Source: Parazoarcus communis SWub3 = DSM 12120
GTDB lineage: Bacteria; Pseudomonadota; Gammaproteobacteria; Burkholderiales; Rhodocyclaceae
Assembly: GCF_003226565.1 (NCBI RefSeq)
Contig: NZ_QKOE01000013.1
Location: 62,001 to 126,000 of the forward strand
Reading direction: 5' to 3'
Length of the DNA stretch: 64,000 bases
Each line of letters starts with the position of its first letter. Position 1 is the first letter of the stretch. The notes below the pieces were generated by a model. It searched no databases, was not told where the DNA came from, and was given only the letters and a program-made list of their open reading frames with translations. The translations under genes were made by a program, and so were the position numbers. Positions 35,300 through 44,205 of this stretch are shown one piece after another.

Positions 35300-36079
35300 A
35301 TGGAATTTGTCCGTTTCGAGAATGTCAGCCTGGCCTATCAGCCAGGCAGCCCCTTTGCCATCGAAGATGTCAGCCTCACCATCCGCGAGAACGAGTTCAT
35401 CTCGCTGGTCGGCCCGTCGGGCTGCGGCAAGTCAACGGTGATGAAGCTGGTCACCGGGCTCAAGCCACCCACCAAGGGTTATGTATATGTTGACGGCCGC
35501 CAGGTCGCTGGCCCGCAGAAATGCGTCGGCATGGCCTTTCAGGCCTCCAATCTGCTGCCCTGGCGGACCACGCTGCAGAACGTCATGCTGCCGATGGAAA
35601 TCGTCGAGCCCTACCGCTCCACCTTACGTGCCCAGCGCGCAGAGTATGAAGAGCAGGCACGCGCGCTGCTCAAGCGTGTCGGTCTGGCCGGCTTCGAGGA
35701 CAAGTTTCCGTGGGAGTTGTCTGGCGGCATGCAGCAACGTGCCTCGATCTGCCGCGCACTGATCCACAAACCCCGCCTGCTGATGCTGGACGAACCCTTT
35801 GGCGCGCTTGATGCGTTCACCCGTGAAGAGCTGTGGTGCATGGTGCGTGATCTGTGGCAGGAGGAGCCCTTCACCGTGGTGCTGGTGACCCACGACCTGC
35901 GCGAAGCGGTGTTCCTGGCCGACACCGTATATGTAATGAGCAAGCGCCCGGGCCGCATCCTGGTCAAGCGCGACATTGAACTGCCGCGACCGCGCGACCT
36001 GGAAGTCACCTATACCGAACCTTTCGCCGCCTATGTGCACGAGCTGCGCGAGCACATCGGCCACATCCGCGAATCCTGA
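35300..36079 (+). CDS. ABC transporter ATPase (nitrate/taurine/pyrimidine family)
   Basis: A 259-residue ATPase. Walker A is GPSGCGKSTVMK, the Q-loop MAFQASNLLPWRTTLQNVMLP, the signature LSGGMQQRASICRAL, Walker B LLMLDEPFGALD and the H-loop LVTHDLREAVFLADTVYVMSKRPGRI. The last phrase is typical of SsuB/TauB/NrtD ATPases. The start at 35300 is chosen where the domain begins; the 139-bp gap behind the binding-protein gene holds nothing recognisable. The permease gene follows after 14 bp. Confidence 0.9.
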   Translation: MEFVRFENVSLAYQPGSPFAIEDVSLTIRENEFISLVGPSGCGKSTVMKLVTGLKPPTKGYVYVDGRQVAGPQKCVGMAFQASNLLPWRTTLQNVMLPMEIVEPYRSTLRAQRAEYEEQARALLKRVGLAGFEDKFPWELSGGMQQRASICRALIHKPRLLMLDEPFGALDAFTREELWCMVRDLWQEEPFTVVLVTHDLREAVFLADTVYVMSKRPGRILVKRDIELPRPRDLEVTYTEPFAAYVHELREHIGHIRES

Positions 36080-36093
36080 GCCGGGAGCCCCTC

Positions 36094-36867
36094 ATGCTGT
36101 CACAAAAAACCCTGATCCGGCTCGCCCCCTGGCTGGTCATCCTGTTCTGCGCAATCCTGTGGGAGGCCATCGTTGTCGGCCTGAACGTGCCCGAATTCCT
36201 CTTCCCCTCGCTGTCGGCGGTCTGGAAGGCCACGCTGACGCACTGGGATCCGATCATGATGCACGCCACCCAGACCTTCCTGACCACGATGGCCGGCTTT
36301 GGCATCGCGGTCGTGTTCGGGCTGGCACTGGGTGCGGCGGTGGGCTCTTCTCCAGTCATCTACAAGGCGCTGTACCCACTGCTGGTCGGCTTCAACTCCA
36401 TTCCCAAGGTCGCTTTCGTGCCGGTCCTGGTGGTGTGGTTCGGCATTGGCACCGTTCCCGCCATCCTGACCGCCTTCCTGATCAGTTTTTTCCCGGTGGT
36501 GGTCAACGTCGCCACGGGCCTGGCCACGCTTGAGCCCGAGCTGGAAGACGTGCTGCGCTCACTGGGCGCCAGCCGCCTGGACATCCTGAAAAAGGTCGGT
36601 CTGCCGCGTGCCATGCCCTACTTCTTTGCCTCGCTCAAGGTTGCCATCACCCTGGCGTTTGTCGGTTCGGTGATCTCGGAGACGGTGGCGTCCAACCTGG
36701 GGATCGGCTACCTGATGATGGCGGCCAGTTCGTCGATGGACATGGCCCTGGTGTTTGCCGGCCTGATCGTGATCGGCATCATGGGCGTGGTGATGTACGA
36801 GCTGTTCGCACTGGTCGAGCGCAAGCTGACCGGCTGGGCACACCGCAACCCCAACGGCGCGATGTAA
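36094..36867 (+). CDS. ABC transporter permease (SsuC/TauC/NrtB family)
   Basis: A 257-residue protein with about six transmembrane helices. It carries the typical FNSIPKVAFVPVLVVWFGIGTVPAILTAFLISFFPVVVNV and the EAA loop DVLRSLGASRLDILKKVGLPRAMPYFFASLKVAITLAFVGSVISET. It completes the three-gene importer. Confidence 0.92.
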   Translation: MLSQKTLIRLAPWLVILFCAILWEAIVVGLNVPEFLFPSLSAVWKATLTHWDPIMMHATQTFLTTMAGFGIAVVFGLALGAAVGSSPVIYKALYPLLVGFNSIPKVAFVPVLVVWFGIGTVPAILTAFLISFFPVVVNVATGLATLEPELEDVLRSLGASRLDILKKVGLPRAMPYFFASLKVAITLAFVGSVISETVASNLGIGYLMMAASSSMDMALVFAGLIVIGIMGVVMYELFALVERKLTGWAHRNPNGAM

Positions 36868-36879
36868 GCGAGATGCGTC

Positions 36880-36911
36880 GCGGGGGCAGGCAGTCGCACC
36901 GATGCCCCCGC
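36880..36911. terminator. Hairpin after the ABC permease gene
   Basis: GCGGGGGCA and TGCCCCCGC form a perfect 9-bp GC-rich stem around a 14-base loop, 13 bp after the permease stop and before a convergent LysR gene. No U-run follows, so termination is probable rather than certain. The rest of the gap to 37007 is featureless. Confidence 0.5.
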
Positions 36912-37007
36912 AACCTCGACGACCGGCCAACACAGGCCAGCCGCCTTCATTCAGTCAGCGAATTGCCGACCGTTGAACGTTGAGCGAACACGCTGCGGCA
37001 GGCGCGC

Positions 37008-37964
37008 TCAGGCCACTCGCCGCAACGCCGTACCCGCTGGCGCGCACGCGCGCGCAGCACGGACCACCCGCTCGCGGAACCAGCGGCATTCGGCCGAATG
37101 CTGGCTGCGGTCATGCCACAACAGGTAATAGGACATCGGCGGCAGCTCGGCCGGCGCCGCCACCAGGCTTAACGGCAGCATCGAGGTGTAGTGTTCGGCG
37201 AAGCGCGCTGGTGCGGTGAAGATCAGATCGGTATTGAGCAGCATGAACGGCGCCATGTGAAAATAGGGCACATGGGCAACCACATTGCGCCGCAGTCGTT
37301 CGCGCGCAAGAAATACATCGACCACGCCCCGCTGCCCAACCGAATACGGTGTCGGGATGACATGCTCGGCCGCCAGCCAGTCGCCGATGCTGAGCGGCCC
37401 ACCCGCCAGCGGATGCCCATTGCGCATCAGCACCACCATGCGGTCTTCGAACAGCGGCGCGGTACGCAGGTGATCGGGTGGATTGGGCCAGTTGCCGATG
37501 ACCAGATCCAGCTCACCCGACTCCAGCGCACGCGGGTAGTCCGAATTCTGCGTCATCGAGTGAAAAGCAATCTGCACGCTCGGGGCCTGCTTGTGGACGT
37601 CCGCGACCACTTCGCCGAGCAACATGGCATTGAGGTAGTCCGGCGTGGCCACATTGAAGCTGCGCCGGGAACTGGCAGGATCGAAGCCACGGGGACCTTC
37701 GGCGATGCGCTCGATCTGTTCAAGCACGATGCGCACCGGATCAAGCAGTTCGGCGCCACGCTCGGTTGGCGTCATGCCGCCCCGCGAGCGCACCAGCAAG
37801 GGGTCGCCGGTGATGTCGCGCAGCCGTTTGAGCGCGGTGCTGACCGCCGGCTGGGACAGGTTGAGCCGCCGCGCCGCGCGCGAGACGCTGCCCTCGGTCA
37901 GCAGCACATGCAGCACGCGCAGCAGGTGGGCATCGAGTGAATCCCAGGCACATCCGTTGGCCAT
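37008..37964 (-). CDS. LysR-family transcriptional regulator
   Basis: A 318-residue regulator. The winged helix-turn-helix is at residues 10-70 (LLRVLHVLLTEGSVSRAARRLNLSQPAVSTALKRLRDITGDPLLVRSRGGMTPTERG). The effector domain follows (SFNVATPDYLNAMLLGEVVADVHKQAPSVQIAFHSM, NSDYPRALESGELDLVIGNWPNPPDHLRTAPLFEDRMVVLMRNGHPL). It lies 33 bp downstream of urtE on the same strand and converges with the NMT1-type importer, either of which it could control. The effector is unknown. Confidence 0.88.
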   Translation of the reverse strand: MANGCAWDSLDAHLLRVLHVLLTEGSVSRAARRLNLSQPAVSTALKRLRDITGDPLLVRSRGGMTPTERGAELLDPVRIVLEQIERIAEGPRGFDPASSRRSFNVATPDYLNAMLLGEVVADVHKQAPSVQIAFHSMTQNSDYPRALESGELDLVIGNWPNPPDHLRTAPLFEDRMVVLMRNGHPLAGGPLSIGDWLAAEHVIPTPYSVGQRGVVDVFLARERLRRNVVAHVPYFHMAPFMLLNTDLIFTAPARFAEHYTSMLPLSLVAAPAELPPMSYYLLWHDRSQHSAECRWFRERVVRAARACAPAGTALRRVA

Positions 37965-37997
37965 ACTTTCCTCCAGTACGGGCCAGACGGCCCGGGT

Positions 37998-38690
37998 TCA
38001 GACAGCGAGCGCCTCGCGCACGCCGTCGGCGTCCATATTGCGCCCCTCGCCCCGCATGACGATCTCTCCCCGCTCCATGACGAGATATTGATCGGACAGG
38101 GCACGGGCGAAATCGTAATACTGCTCGACCAGCAGGATGGCCATCTCGCCGGTTTCGGCCAGACTGCGGATGGCGCGCTCGATGTCCTTGATGATGGACG
38201 GCTGGATGCCTTCGGTCGGCTCATCGAGGATCAGCAGCTTGGGACCAAAGGCCAGTGCGCGACCAATCGCAAGCTGCTGTTGCTGCCCCCCTGACAGATC
38301 GCCACCACGGCGCCCCATCATCTGCTTGAGCACCGGGAACATCTCGAAGATGCGCGCCGGGATCGACTCCCCCCGCGGCCGTGTCGCCAGCCCCATCATC
38401 AGATTCTCTTCGACGGTCAGGCGCGGAAAGATCTCCCGCCCCTGCGGCACGAAGCCGATGCCTGCACGCACACGGTTGTACGATGGTGCGCGGGTGATGT
38501 CCTGCGCACCAAAATGGATCGTGCCGCTGGCTGCCGGCACCAGGCCCATCAGCGTCTTCAGCAAGGTCGTCTTGCCCACGCCGTTGCGCCCGAGCAGGGT
38601 GGTGACCTTGCCCACCGGCACCTCGAACGACAGGCCACGCAGGATGTGGCTACCACCGTAGAACTGGTTCAGGTTGTCGACTTTCAGCAT
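37998..38690 (-). CDS. urtE: Urea ABC transporter ATPase UrtE
   Basis: A 230-residue LivF-like ATPase. Walker A is GRNGVGKTTLLK, the Q-loop GFVPQGREIFPRLTVEENL, the signature DLSGGQQQQLAIGRALAFGPKLLILDEPTEGIQPS. It is one of the two ATPases of the Urt high-affinity urea importer. An unusually long 130-bp spacer separates it from urtD. Confidence 0.93.
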   Translation of the reverse strand: MLKVDNLNQFYGGSHILRGLSFEVPVGKVTTLLGRNGVGKTTLLKTLMGLVPAASGTIHFGAQDITRAPSYNRVRAGIGFVPQGREIFPRLTVEENLMMGLATRPRGESIPARIFEMFPVLKQMMGRRGGDLSGGQQQQLAIGRALAFGPKLLILDEPTEGIQPSIIKDIERAIRSLAETGEMAILLVEQYYDFARALSDQYLVMERGEIVMRGEGRNMDADGVREALAV

Positions 38691-38820
38691 GAGTTCATCC
38701 TTTCGGCGTGTCCTGGCTTGTGGCCTCGGAGCCTTGGGTCAGGGAGATGATTAGCAAGAATTGGGCGCAGTTTCTTGAAGGACTGGAGATTGATGCGGCT
38801 GACGCCCACCAAGCAGAAGC
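38691..38820. other. Spacer inside the urt operon between urtD and urtE
   Basis: 130 bp without a gene, in an operon whose other genes overlap or lie close. It has lower GC than its neighbours. On the minus strand one frame reads LVGVSRINLQSFKKLRPILANHLPDPRLRGHKPGHA, with no start codon or ribosome-binding site of its own. It may be a decayed insert or a dispersed repeat; I cannot tell from one copy. Confidence 0.4.
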
Positions 38821-39684
38821 TCAGCGCCCGAGGTAGACCTCGATCACGCGCGGGTCGGCCTGGACCGTGGCCAGATCGCCTTCGGCCAGGACCGAGCCTT
38901 CGCATAACACGGTGACCTTGCCCCCCAGCGCCTCGACAAAGGTCATGTCGTGCTCGACCACCATCAGCGAATGTTTGCCAGCCAGGCTGACGAACAGCTC
39001 GGCAGTGCGCTCGGTTTCGTCATCGGTCATGCCCGCCACCGGCTCGTCCAGCAACAACAGCTTGGGATCCTGCATCAGCAGCATGCCGATCTCCAGCCAC
39101 TGTTTCTGGCCATGCGACAACAAGCCCGCCACCCGGTCCGCAGCCTTGTCCAGGCGGATCTGCTTCATGACCTCGCTGATCTTGTCGCGCTGGTCATCGA
39201 ACAGGCTGGCAAACAGGGTATTGCGCACCCGCTTGTCGGTCTTCATCGCCAGTTCGAGGTTCTCGAACACCGTGTGCCTTTCGAACACGGTCGGCTTCTG
39301 GAACTTGCGCCCGATGCCAGCGTGGGCCACTTCCGGCTCGGTCATCCGGGTCAGATCGATGGTCTGGCCAAAGAAGGCCTTGCCTGAATCCGGCCGGGTC
39401 TTGCCGGTGATCACATCCATCATCGTCGTCTTGCCGGCCCCGTTGGGGCCGATGATGCAACGCAGCTCACCCGCATCGATGGTCAGTGACAGCTTGTTGA
39501 GCGCCCGAAAGCCATCGAAACTGACAGTGATGTCATCCAGGTAGAGGATGACGTTATGCGACAGGTCGAGCTCGCCCGTGACGACGTGACCTGTCGTGGC
39601 CTCGCCCTCCCAGTGTTCGCGGCGGTTCTCGGCTTCCGCCAGTTTGTTGGCGGCAACACGTTCAGGTGCGGTGATCTGGCTCAT
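38821..39684 (-). CDS. urtD: Urea ABC transporter ATPase UrtD
   Basis: A 287-residue LivG-like ATPase with an N-terminal extension of about 45 residues. Walker A is GPNGAGKTTMMD, the Q-loop GRKFQKPTVFERHTVFENLELAM, the signature LSHGQKQWLEIGMLLMQDPKLLLLDEPVAGMTDDE (the UrtD-typical SHGQ form) and the H-loop VVEHDMTFVEALG. Its ATG overlaps the urtC stop by 4 bp. Confidence 0.94.
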   Translation of the reverse strand: MSQITAPERVAANKLAEAENRREHWEGEATTGHVVTGELDLSHNVILYLDDITVSFDGFRALNKLSLTIDAGELRCIIGPNGAGKTTMMDVITGKTRPDSGKAFFGQTIDLTRMTEPEVAHAGIGRKFQKPTVFERHTVFENLELAMKTDKRVRNTLFASLFDDQRDKISEVMKQIRLDKAADRVAGLLSHGQKQWLEIGMLLMQDPKLLLLDEPVAGMTDDETERTAELFVSLAGKHSLMVVEHDMTFVEALGGKVTVLCEGSVLAEGDLATVQADPRVIEVYLGR

Positions 39685-40880
39685 GCCGAAGCTCCCTTGG
39701 TAGCCGTATCCGAAATTTCCCCAGTCTTGCCCTCCACCGCTGCACGGGCAGGCTGAGGTGCGGCTTCAGCGCTGTCGCCAGCCTTGCGCGTCATCAGCTT
39801 GCGCCACAGGCCAACCACGCCATCAGGCAGATAGAGCGTGACTGCGATGAACAGGAAACCAAGGAAGAAAGGCCAGTACTCGGGCACGGTGACGGTGAAG
39901 TAACTCTTGGCCAGATTGACGATACCCGCGCCCAGCACCGCCCCGATCAAAGTGCCGCGTCCGCCGACCGCGGCCCACACCGCGATCTCGATCGAGTTGG
40001 CCGGGCTCATCTCGGAAGGGTTGATGACGCCGATCTGCGACACATACAGCGCCCCCGCCATGCCGCACAAAACCGCCGACAAAGTCCAGATGAACAACTT
40101 GTAGTGCAACGGGTTGTAGCCGATGAACATGACCCGCGACTCGGCATCACGAATCGCGGTCAGGATGCGGCCCAGCCGCGATGTCACCAGGTAGCGGCCC
40201 AACACCAGGCAGGCAATCAGCAAGGCTGCCGACAGCGCGAACAGCATTACGCGCGTTTCCGGCGCGGTGATGTCATAGCCCAGGATGCGCTTGAAGTTGG
40301 TGAAGCCGTTGGTGCCACCAAAACCGGTTTCGTTGCGATAGAAGTACAGCATTGCTGCATAGGTCAAGGCCTGGGTGATGATGGAGAAATACACCCCCTT
40401 GATCCGAGAACGGAAGGCGAACCAACCGAAAATGAAGGCCACCACGCCAGGCAGTGCCATCGCCAGAAAAGCAGCCCATAGAAAACTGTCGGATCCAGCC
40501 CAGTACCAGGGCAGTTCCTTCCAGTCGAGAAAGACCATGAAATCGGGCAAGTCCGACCCATAACTGCCATCGCGACCAATCTGGCGCATCAGGTACATGC
40601 CGAAGGCGTAGCCACCAAGGGCGAAGAACAGGCCATGTCCCAGGCTGAGAATGCCGGCATAGCCCCAGATCAGGTCCATCGCCACGGCCACCACCATGTA
40701 GCACAGGATCTTGCCCAACAGGGTCAGGGTATAGGCAGACACATGCAGCGCATGGCCCTCGGGTAGCACCAGATGGGCCACAGGAATACCAATCCAGGTA
40801 ATCGCGGCGAAGACTGCGAGTGCAATCCAGCCGGTCCTTGGCATGCTCTGAAACAGTCTCACGGTGAATGGGGTGCGCAT
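39681..40880 (-). CDS. urtC: Urea ABC transporter permease UrtC
   Basis: A 399-residue LivM-like permease with about ten hydrophobic segments. It contains DLIWGYAGILSLGHGLFFALGGYAFGMYLMRQIG and the cytoplasmic loop TAIRDAESRVMFIGYNPLHYKLFIWTLSAVLCGMAGALYV. The Ala-rich C-terminal tail is poorly conserved. It lies 119 bp downstream of urtB. Confidence 0.94.
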   Translation of the reverse strand: MRTPFTVRLFQSMPRTGWIALAVFAAITWIGIPVAHLVLPEGHALHVSAYTLTLLGKILCYMVVAVAMDLIWGYAGILSLGHGLFFALGGYAFGMYLMRQIGRDGSYGSDLPDFMVFLDWKELPWYWAGSDSFLWAAFLAMALPGVVAFIFGWFAFRSRIKGVYFSIITQALTYAAMLYFYRNETGFGGTNGFTNFKRILGYDITAPETRVMLFALSAALLIACLVLGRYLVTSRLGRILTAIRDAESRVMFIGYNPLHYKLFIWTLSAVLCGMAGALYVSQIGVINPSEMSPANSIEIAVWAAVGGRGTLIGAVLGAGIVNLAKSYFTVTVPEYWPFFLGFLFIAVTLYLPDGVVGLWRKLMTRKAGDSAEAAPQPARAAVEGKTGEISDTATKGASA

Positions 40881-40999
40881 TGGGGCGCCTCCTGTCTAGG
40901 TACCAAATTTCGTTGTGGGGAAAGCCGTGTCGCCGCGTCCTGCTGACTCAACGGAGACGGTGCCCGGGCACAGCCAGCCACCCGCCGCCGTGAAACCGC

Positions 41000-42619
41000 T
41001 CAGCTATCTGCAAACCGCCCCTTGACCGCGAAAATGCCCTGCGGCCGCTTCTGGATGAAGATGATGATGAACACCAGCACCAGGATCTTGGCGATCACCG
41101 CCCCCGCCCAGCCCTCCAGGAACTTGGCAAATATCCCCAGGCCCAGTGCCGCCCACACCGCGCCGGCCAGCTGTCCAACGCCGCCAAGCACCACCACCAT
41201 GAAGGCATCGACGATATAGCCCTGCCCCATGGCCGGCCCCACGTTGGCAATCTGCGACAGCGCCAGGCCACCCAGGCCGGCGACACCGGACCCAATCGCG
41301 AAAGCCATCGTGTCGACCCGCGCGGTCGGCACCCCGACACAGCCTGCCATCGGCCGGTTCTGGGTGACGGCACGAACGAACATGCCCAGACGGGTCTTCT
41401 GCATCATCAGCCAGATCAACACCAGCACGAACGCGGCAAAACCGACGATCACGATCCGGTTCCATGGCAGTACGACACCGGCAGCCAGTTCGATACCGCC
41501 CGACATCCAGCTTGGATTGGCCAGCTCGAGGTTCTGCGGACCGAACGTGACACGTGCGGCCTGAATCAGGATCAGGGACAAGCCCCAGGTGGCGAGCAGG
41601 CTCTCCAGCGGACGTCCATAGAGGTGGCGCAGTACCAGGCGCTCCATCACCACGCCAACCAGCGCCGCGGTGAAGAAGGCCACCGGGATGGCAGCAATCA
41701 CATACCAATCGAGGTACGCCGGCAAGTGACTGCGAAATACGCTCTGTACCAGGAAAGTGGCGTAGGCACCGATCATCAACAACTCGCCGTGCGCCATATT
41801 GATCACGCCCATCACCCCGTAGGTGATCGCCAGGCCAAGCGCCGCCAGCAGCAGAATGGAACCCAGCGACAGGCCGGAGAACATCGTTCCGGCCGTTTGA
41901 GCGATGGAGATGCGCCGTTCGATGGCGCGGATCGAAGCCTCAGCGGCGGCACGCACTTCGGCGCTGGATTCCACCCACATCGCGTTTTTACCCTCGCCGG
42001 TCTTCTCCAGCAGGGCGGACAGCATGTTCTTGACCGCCGGGTCGGACGAGCCGCCCAGCGCTTCAGCTGCTTTCAGGCGCTTGGCGGTATCGGACGACCC
42101 CAGGTTGATCTTGGCCAGGGCATACTCGAGCACGGTACGGATCGCCTCGTCCTGCTCGGCGGCCAGCGCACGCTCAAGCGCTGGCGTCATGGTTTCGGTC
42201 GCGTTCTCGCGCATCGTGGTCGCTGCAGCGAGACGCTCGGCAGGGCTTGCCGAAAAAAGTGCAAACGCTGCATTGGCCGTCGCAATCGAGCGCCGCAGGC
42301 GATTGTTCAGCGTGATGGTATCGACCTCGGTCACGGCCATCTCCAGCTTGTCGCCAGACGCGGCATCCATCACCTCATCGCCATCCGTGATGACCACACG
42401 CTCGGACACCACGCCCAGATTACCGGCTTCAAGTGCGGAGAGCACACGCCGGGCATCAGCACTACCATCAACGCCCAACGCCTCAATCGCAGCGACACGG
42501 CTGCCAAAATCTCCGGCGAAACCGGCGATCAGCGCCGGATCAAGTGCCGCACGGGCGGGCACGGCCAGACAGGCGAGCGAGACGAAGAGCAGCGCGAGCC
42601 GCATCAGCAATCGGTTCAT
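41000..42619 (-). CDS. urtB: Urea ABC transporter permease UrtB
   Basis: A 539-residue LivH-like permease. A signal-like first helix and about 215 residues of predicted periplasmic, Ala-rich helical sequence precede the membrane domain (from SLGSILLLAALGLAITYGVMGVINMAHGELLMIGAY, about residue 245). This N-terminal extension is a known feature of UrtB and distinguishes it from amino-acid LivH. The start at 42619 has GGAG 6 bp upstream; the ATG at 42631 is weaker. Confidence 0.93.
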   Translation of the reverse strand: MNRLLMRLALLFVSLACLAVPARAALDPALIAGFAGDFGSRVAAIEALGVDGSADARRVLSALEAGNLGVVSERVVITDGDEVMDAASGDKLEMAVTEVDTITLNNRLRRSIATANAAFALFSASPAERLAAATTMRENATETMTPALERALAAEQDEAIRTVLEYALAKINLGSSDTAKRLKAAEALGGSSDPAVKNMLSALLEKTGEGKNAMWVESSAEVRAAAEASIRAIERRISIAQTAGTMFSGLSLGSILLLAALGLAITYGVMGVINMAHGELLMIGAYATFLVQSVFRSHLPAYLDWYVIAAIPVAFFTAALVGVVMERLVLRHLYGRPLESLLATWGLSLILIQAARVTFGPQNLELANPSWMSGGIELAAGVVLPWNRIVIVGFAAFVLVLIWLMMQKTRLGMFVRAVTQNRPMAGCVGVPTARVDTMAFAIGSGVAGLGGLALSQIANVGPAMGQGYIVDAFMVVVLGGVGQLAGAVWAALGLGIFAKFLEGWAGAVIAKILVLVFIIIFIQKRPQGIFAVKGRFADS

Positions 42620-42705
42620 TGCAAGCTCCATCGGATCGTCCGCCCACCGCGGGCGAACTCGGTCAACTCGACGGTGACCAGATCACATCGCCGAAAGTTG
42701 GAAAA

Positions 42706-42757
42706 CGGAAGAAAAACCGGCGTGGCCGGCCGCAGAGCAGCCTGCGGCCGGCCACGC
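42706..42757 (-). terminator. Strong hairpin with U-run between urtA and urtB (attenuator)
   Basis: A perfect 15-bp stem, GCGTGGCCGGCCGCA at 42720-42734 with its complement at 42743-42757 around an 8-base loop, is followed on the minus strand by CGGTTTTTCTT. This is an intrinsic terminator lying 11 bp after the urtA stop, inside the operon. Confidence 0.8.
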
Positions 42758-42767
42758 GCTGAACGGA

Positions 42768-44024
42768 TCAGAGGCCTTGCTTGGCTTCATTCCCGGCGAT
42801 GAACGGACTCCACGGTTGCGCACGGACCGGACCCTTGGTCTTCCACACCACGTCGAACTGACCATCGGCACGGACCTCGCCGATGAACACCGGCTTGTGC
42901 AGATGGTGGTTGGTCTTGTCCATAGTCAGGGTGAAGCCGGAAGGCGACTTGAAGGTCTGACCGCCAATGGCCGCAATGACCTTGTCGGTGTCGGTCGTCT
43001 TGGCCTTCTCGACCGCCTGTTTCCACATGTGGATACCGACATAGGTTGCTTCCATCGGGTCATTGGTGACCACACTGTCAGCATTGGGCACGCCATTCTT
43101 CTTTGCCCACGCCTTGTACTTGGCGATAAAGGCGTCGTTCTCCGGGTTCTTGATCGTCATGAAGTAGTTCCATGCGGCGAGGTGCCCCACCAGCGGCTTG
43201 GTATCCACGCCGCGCAGTTCCTCCTCACCCACCGAGAACGCCACCACCGGCACATCGGTCGCTTTCAGGCCCGCGTTGCCAAGCTCCTTGTAGAAGGGAA
43301 CGTTCGAGTCGCCGTTGATGGTGGAGACCACCGCGGTCTTCTTGCCTTCGGAGGCAAACTTCTTGATGTTGGCGATGATGGTCTGGTAGTCCGAGTGACC
43401 GAAGGGGGTGTAGTCCTCCATGATGTCCGCGTCGGTGATGCCCTTGGTCTTGAGGAAGGCCCGCAGGATCTTGTTGGTGGTACGCGGGTAAACATAATCG
43501 GTACCAAGCAGCACAAAGCGCTTGGCCGAACCGCCCTCTTCGCTCAACAGGTACTCCAGCGCGGGAATCGCCTGCTGGTTGGGCGCCGCACCGGTGTAGA
43601 ACACGTTCTTCTCAAGCTCTTCACCCTCATACTGAACCGGGTAGAACAGCAGGTTGTTGGTTTCCTTGAACACCGGGTTGACCGCCTTGCGCGAAGCAGA
43701 AGTCCAGCAGCCAAATACCACGGCAACCTTATCCTGGCTGATCAACTGACGGGCCCGCTCGGCAAACAGCGACTCACTGGAGGCCGGATCGACCACCACC
43801 GGCTCAAGCTTCTTGCCCATCACGCCACCCTTGGCGTTGATCTCCTCGATCGTCATCAGCGCGACGTTCTTCAGCGCGGTCTCGGAGATCGCCATCGTGC
43901 CCGACAGCGAGTGCAGGATGCCGACCTTGATGGTATCGGCGGCGTGCGCACCGATCGGGGCGCCGATCGCGGCGATGGAGGCGGAAAGGGCCAGAGCCTT
44001 GATGAAGCTGCGACGAGTCTGCAT
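42768..44024 (-). CDS. urtA: Urea ABC transporter substrate-binding protein UrtA
   Basis: A 418-residue periplasmic protein with a twin-Arg-type start (MQTRRSFIKALALSASIAAIGAPIGAHA). The mature part begins TIKVGILHSLSGTMAISETALKNVALMTIEEINAKGGVMG and contains VVFGCWTSASRKAVNPVFKE and the family-typical NNLLFYPVQYEGEE, both diagnostic of UrtA. GGGAG lies 6 bp before the ATG at 44024; the frame remains open upstream without conservation. First gene of urtABCDE. Confidence 0.95.
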   Translation of the reverse strand: MQTRRSFIKALALSASIAAIGAPIGAHAADTIKVGILHSLSGTMAISETALKNVALMTIEEINAKGGVMGKKLEPVVVDPASSESLFAERARQLISQDKVAVVFGCWTSASRKAVNPVFKETNNLLFYPVQYEGEELEKNVFYTGAAPNQQAIPALEYLLSEEGGSAKRFVLLGTDYVYPRTTNKILRAFLKTKGITDADIMEDYTPFGHSDYQTIIANIKKFASEGKKTAVVSTINGDSNVPFYKELGNAGLKATDVPVVAFSVGEEELRGVDTKPLVGHLAAWNYFMTIKNPENDAFIAKYKAWAKKNGVPNADSVVTNDPMEATYVGIHMWKQAVEKAKTTDTDKVIAAIGGQTFKSPSGFTLTMDKTNHHLHKPVFIGEVRADGQFDVVWKTKGPVRAQPWSPFIAGNEAKQGL

Positions 44025-44084
44025 GTGGGTCTCCCAGGTAAGAAGTGGTAGCGCGGTGCTGCGCTGCAACGTCAGATTAGGGAA

Positions 44085-44098
44085 GCGGCCCGCATGCC
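44085..44098 (-). promoter_or_regulatory. Possible sigma-54 promoter upstream of urtA
   Basis: On the minus strand GGCATGCGGGCCGC has GG and GC 10 bp apart, followed by T, and fits the consensus at about 9 of 13 informative positions. It predicts a start near 44073 and a leader of about 50 nt. Without an obvious NtrC site nearby this remains tentative. Confidence 0.35.
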
Positions 44099-44102
44099 GG
44101 AA

Positions 44103-44118
44103 TACGCAAGATTGCGTA
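44103..44118. promoter_or_regulatory. Palindrome upstream of urtA
   Basis: TACGCAA-GA-TTGCGTA is a perfect 7-bp inverted repeat just upstream of the possible sigma-54 element, followed by a further TGCGTA at 44123-44128. It could be an activator or repressor site; the protein is not identified. Confidence 0.45.
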
Positions 44119-44205
44119 GGGGTGCGTATCACCCGTGACAGCCACCGGCGCTGAGGCCCGCGCCAGACGCAGGATTGGGAGCCGCAGAGCGGCTAGATCA
44201 AGGCC

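Noticed and set aside
38684-38905. A 73-codon frame between urtD and urtE
   Set aside because: Its start overlaps urtD in another frame and it has no ribosome-binding site; treated as a spacer with possible decayed sequence.
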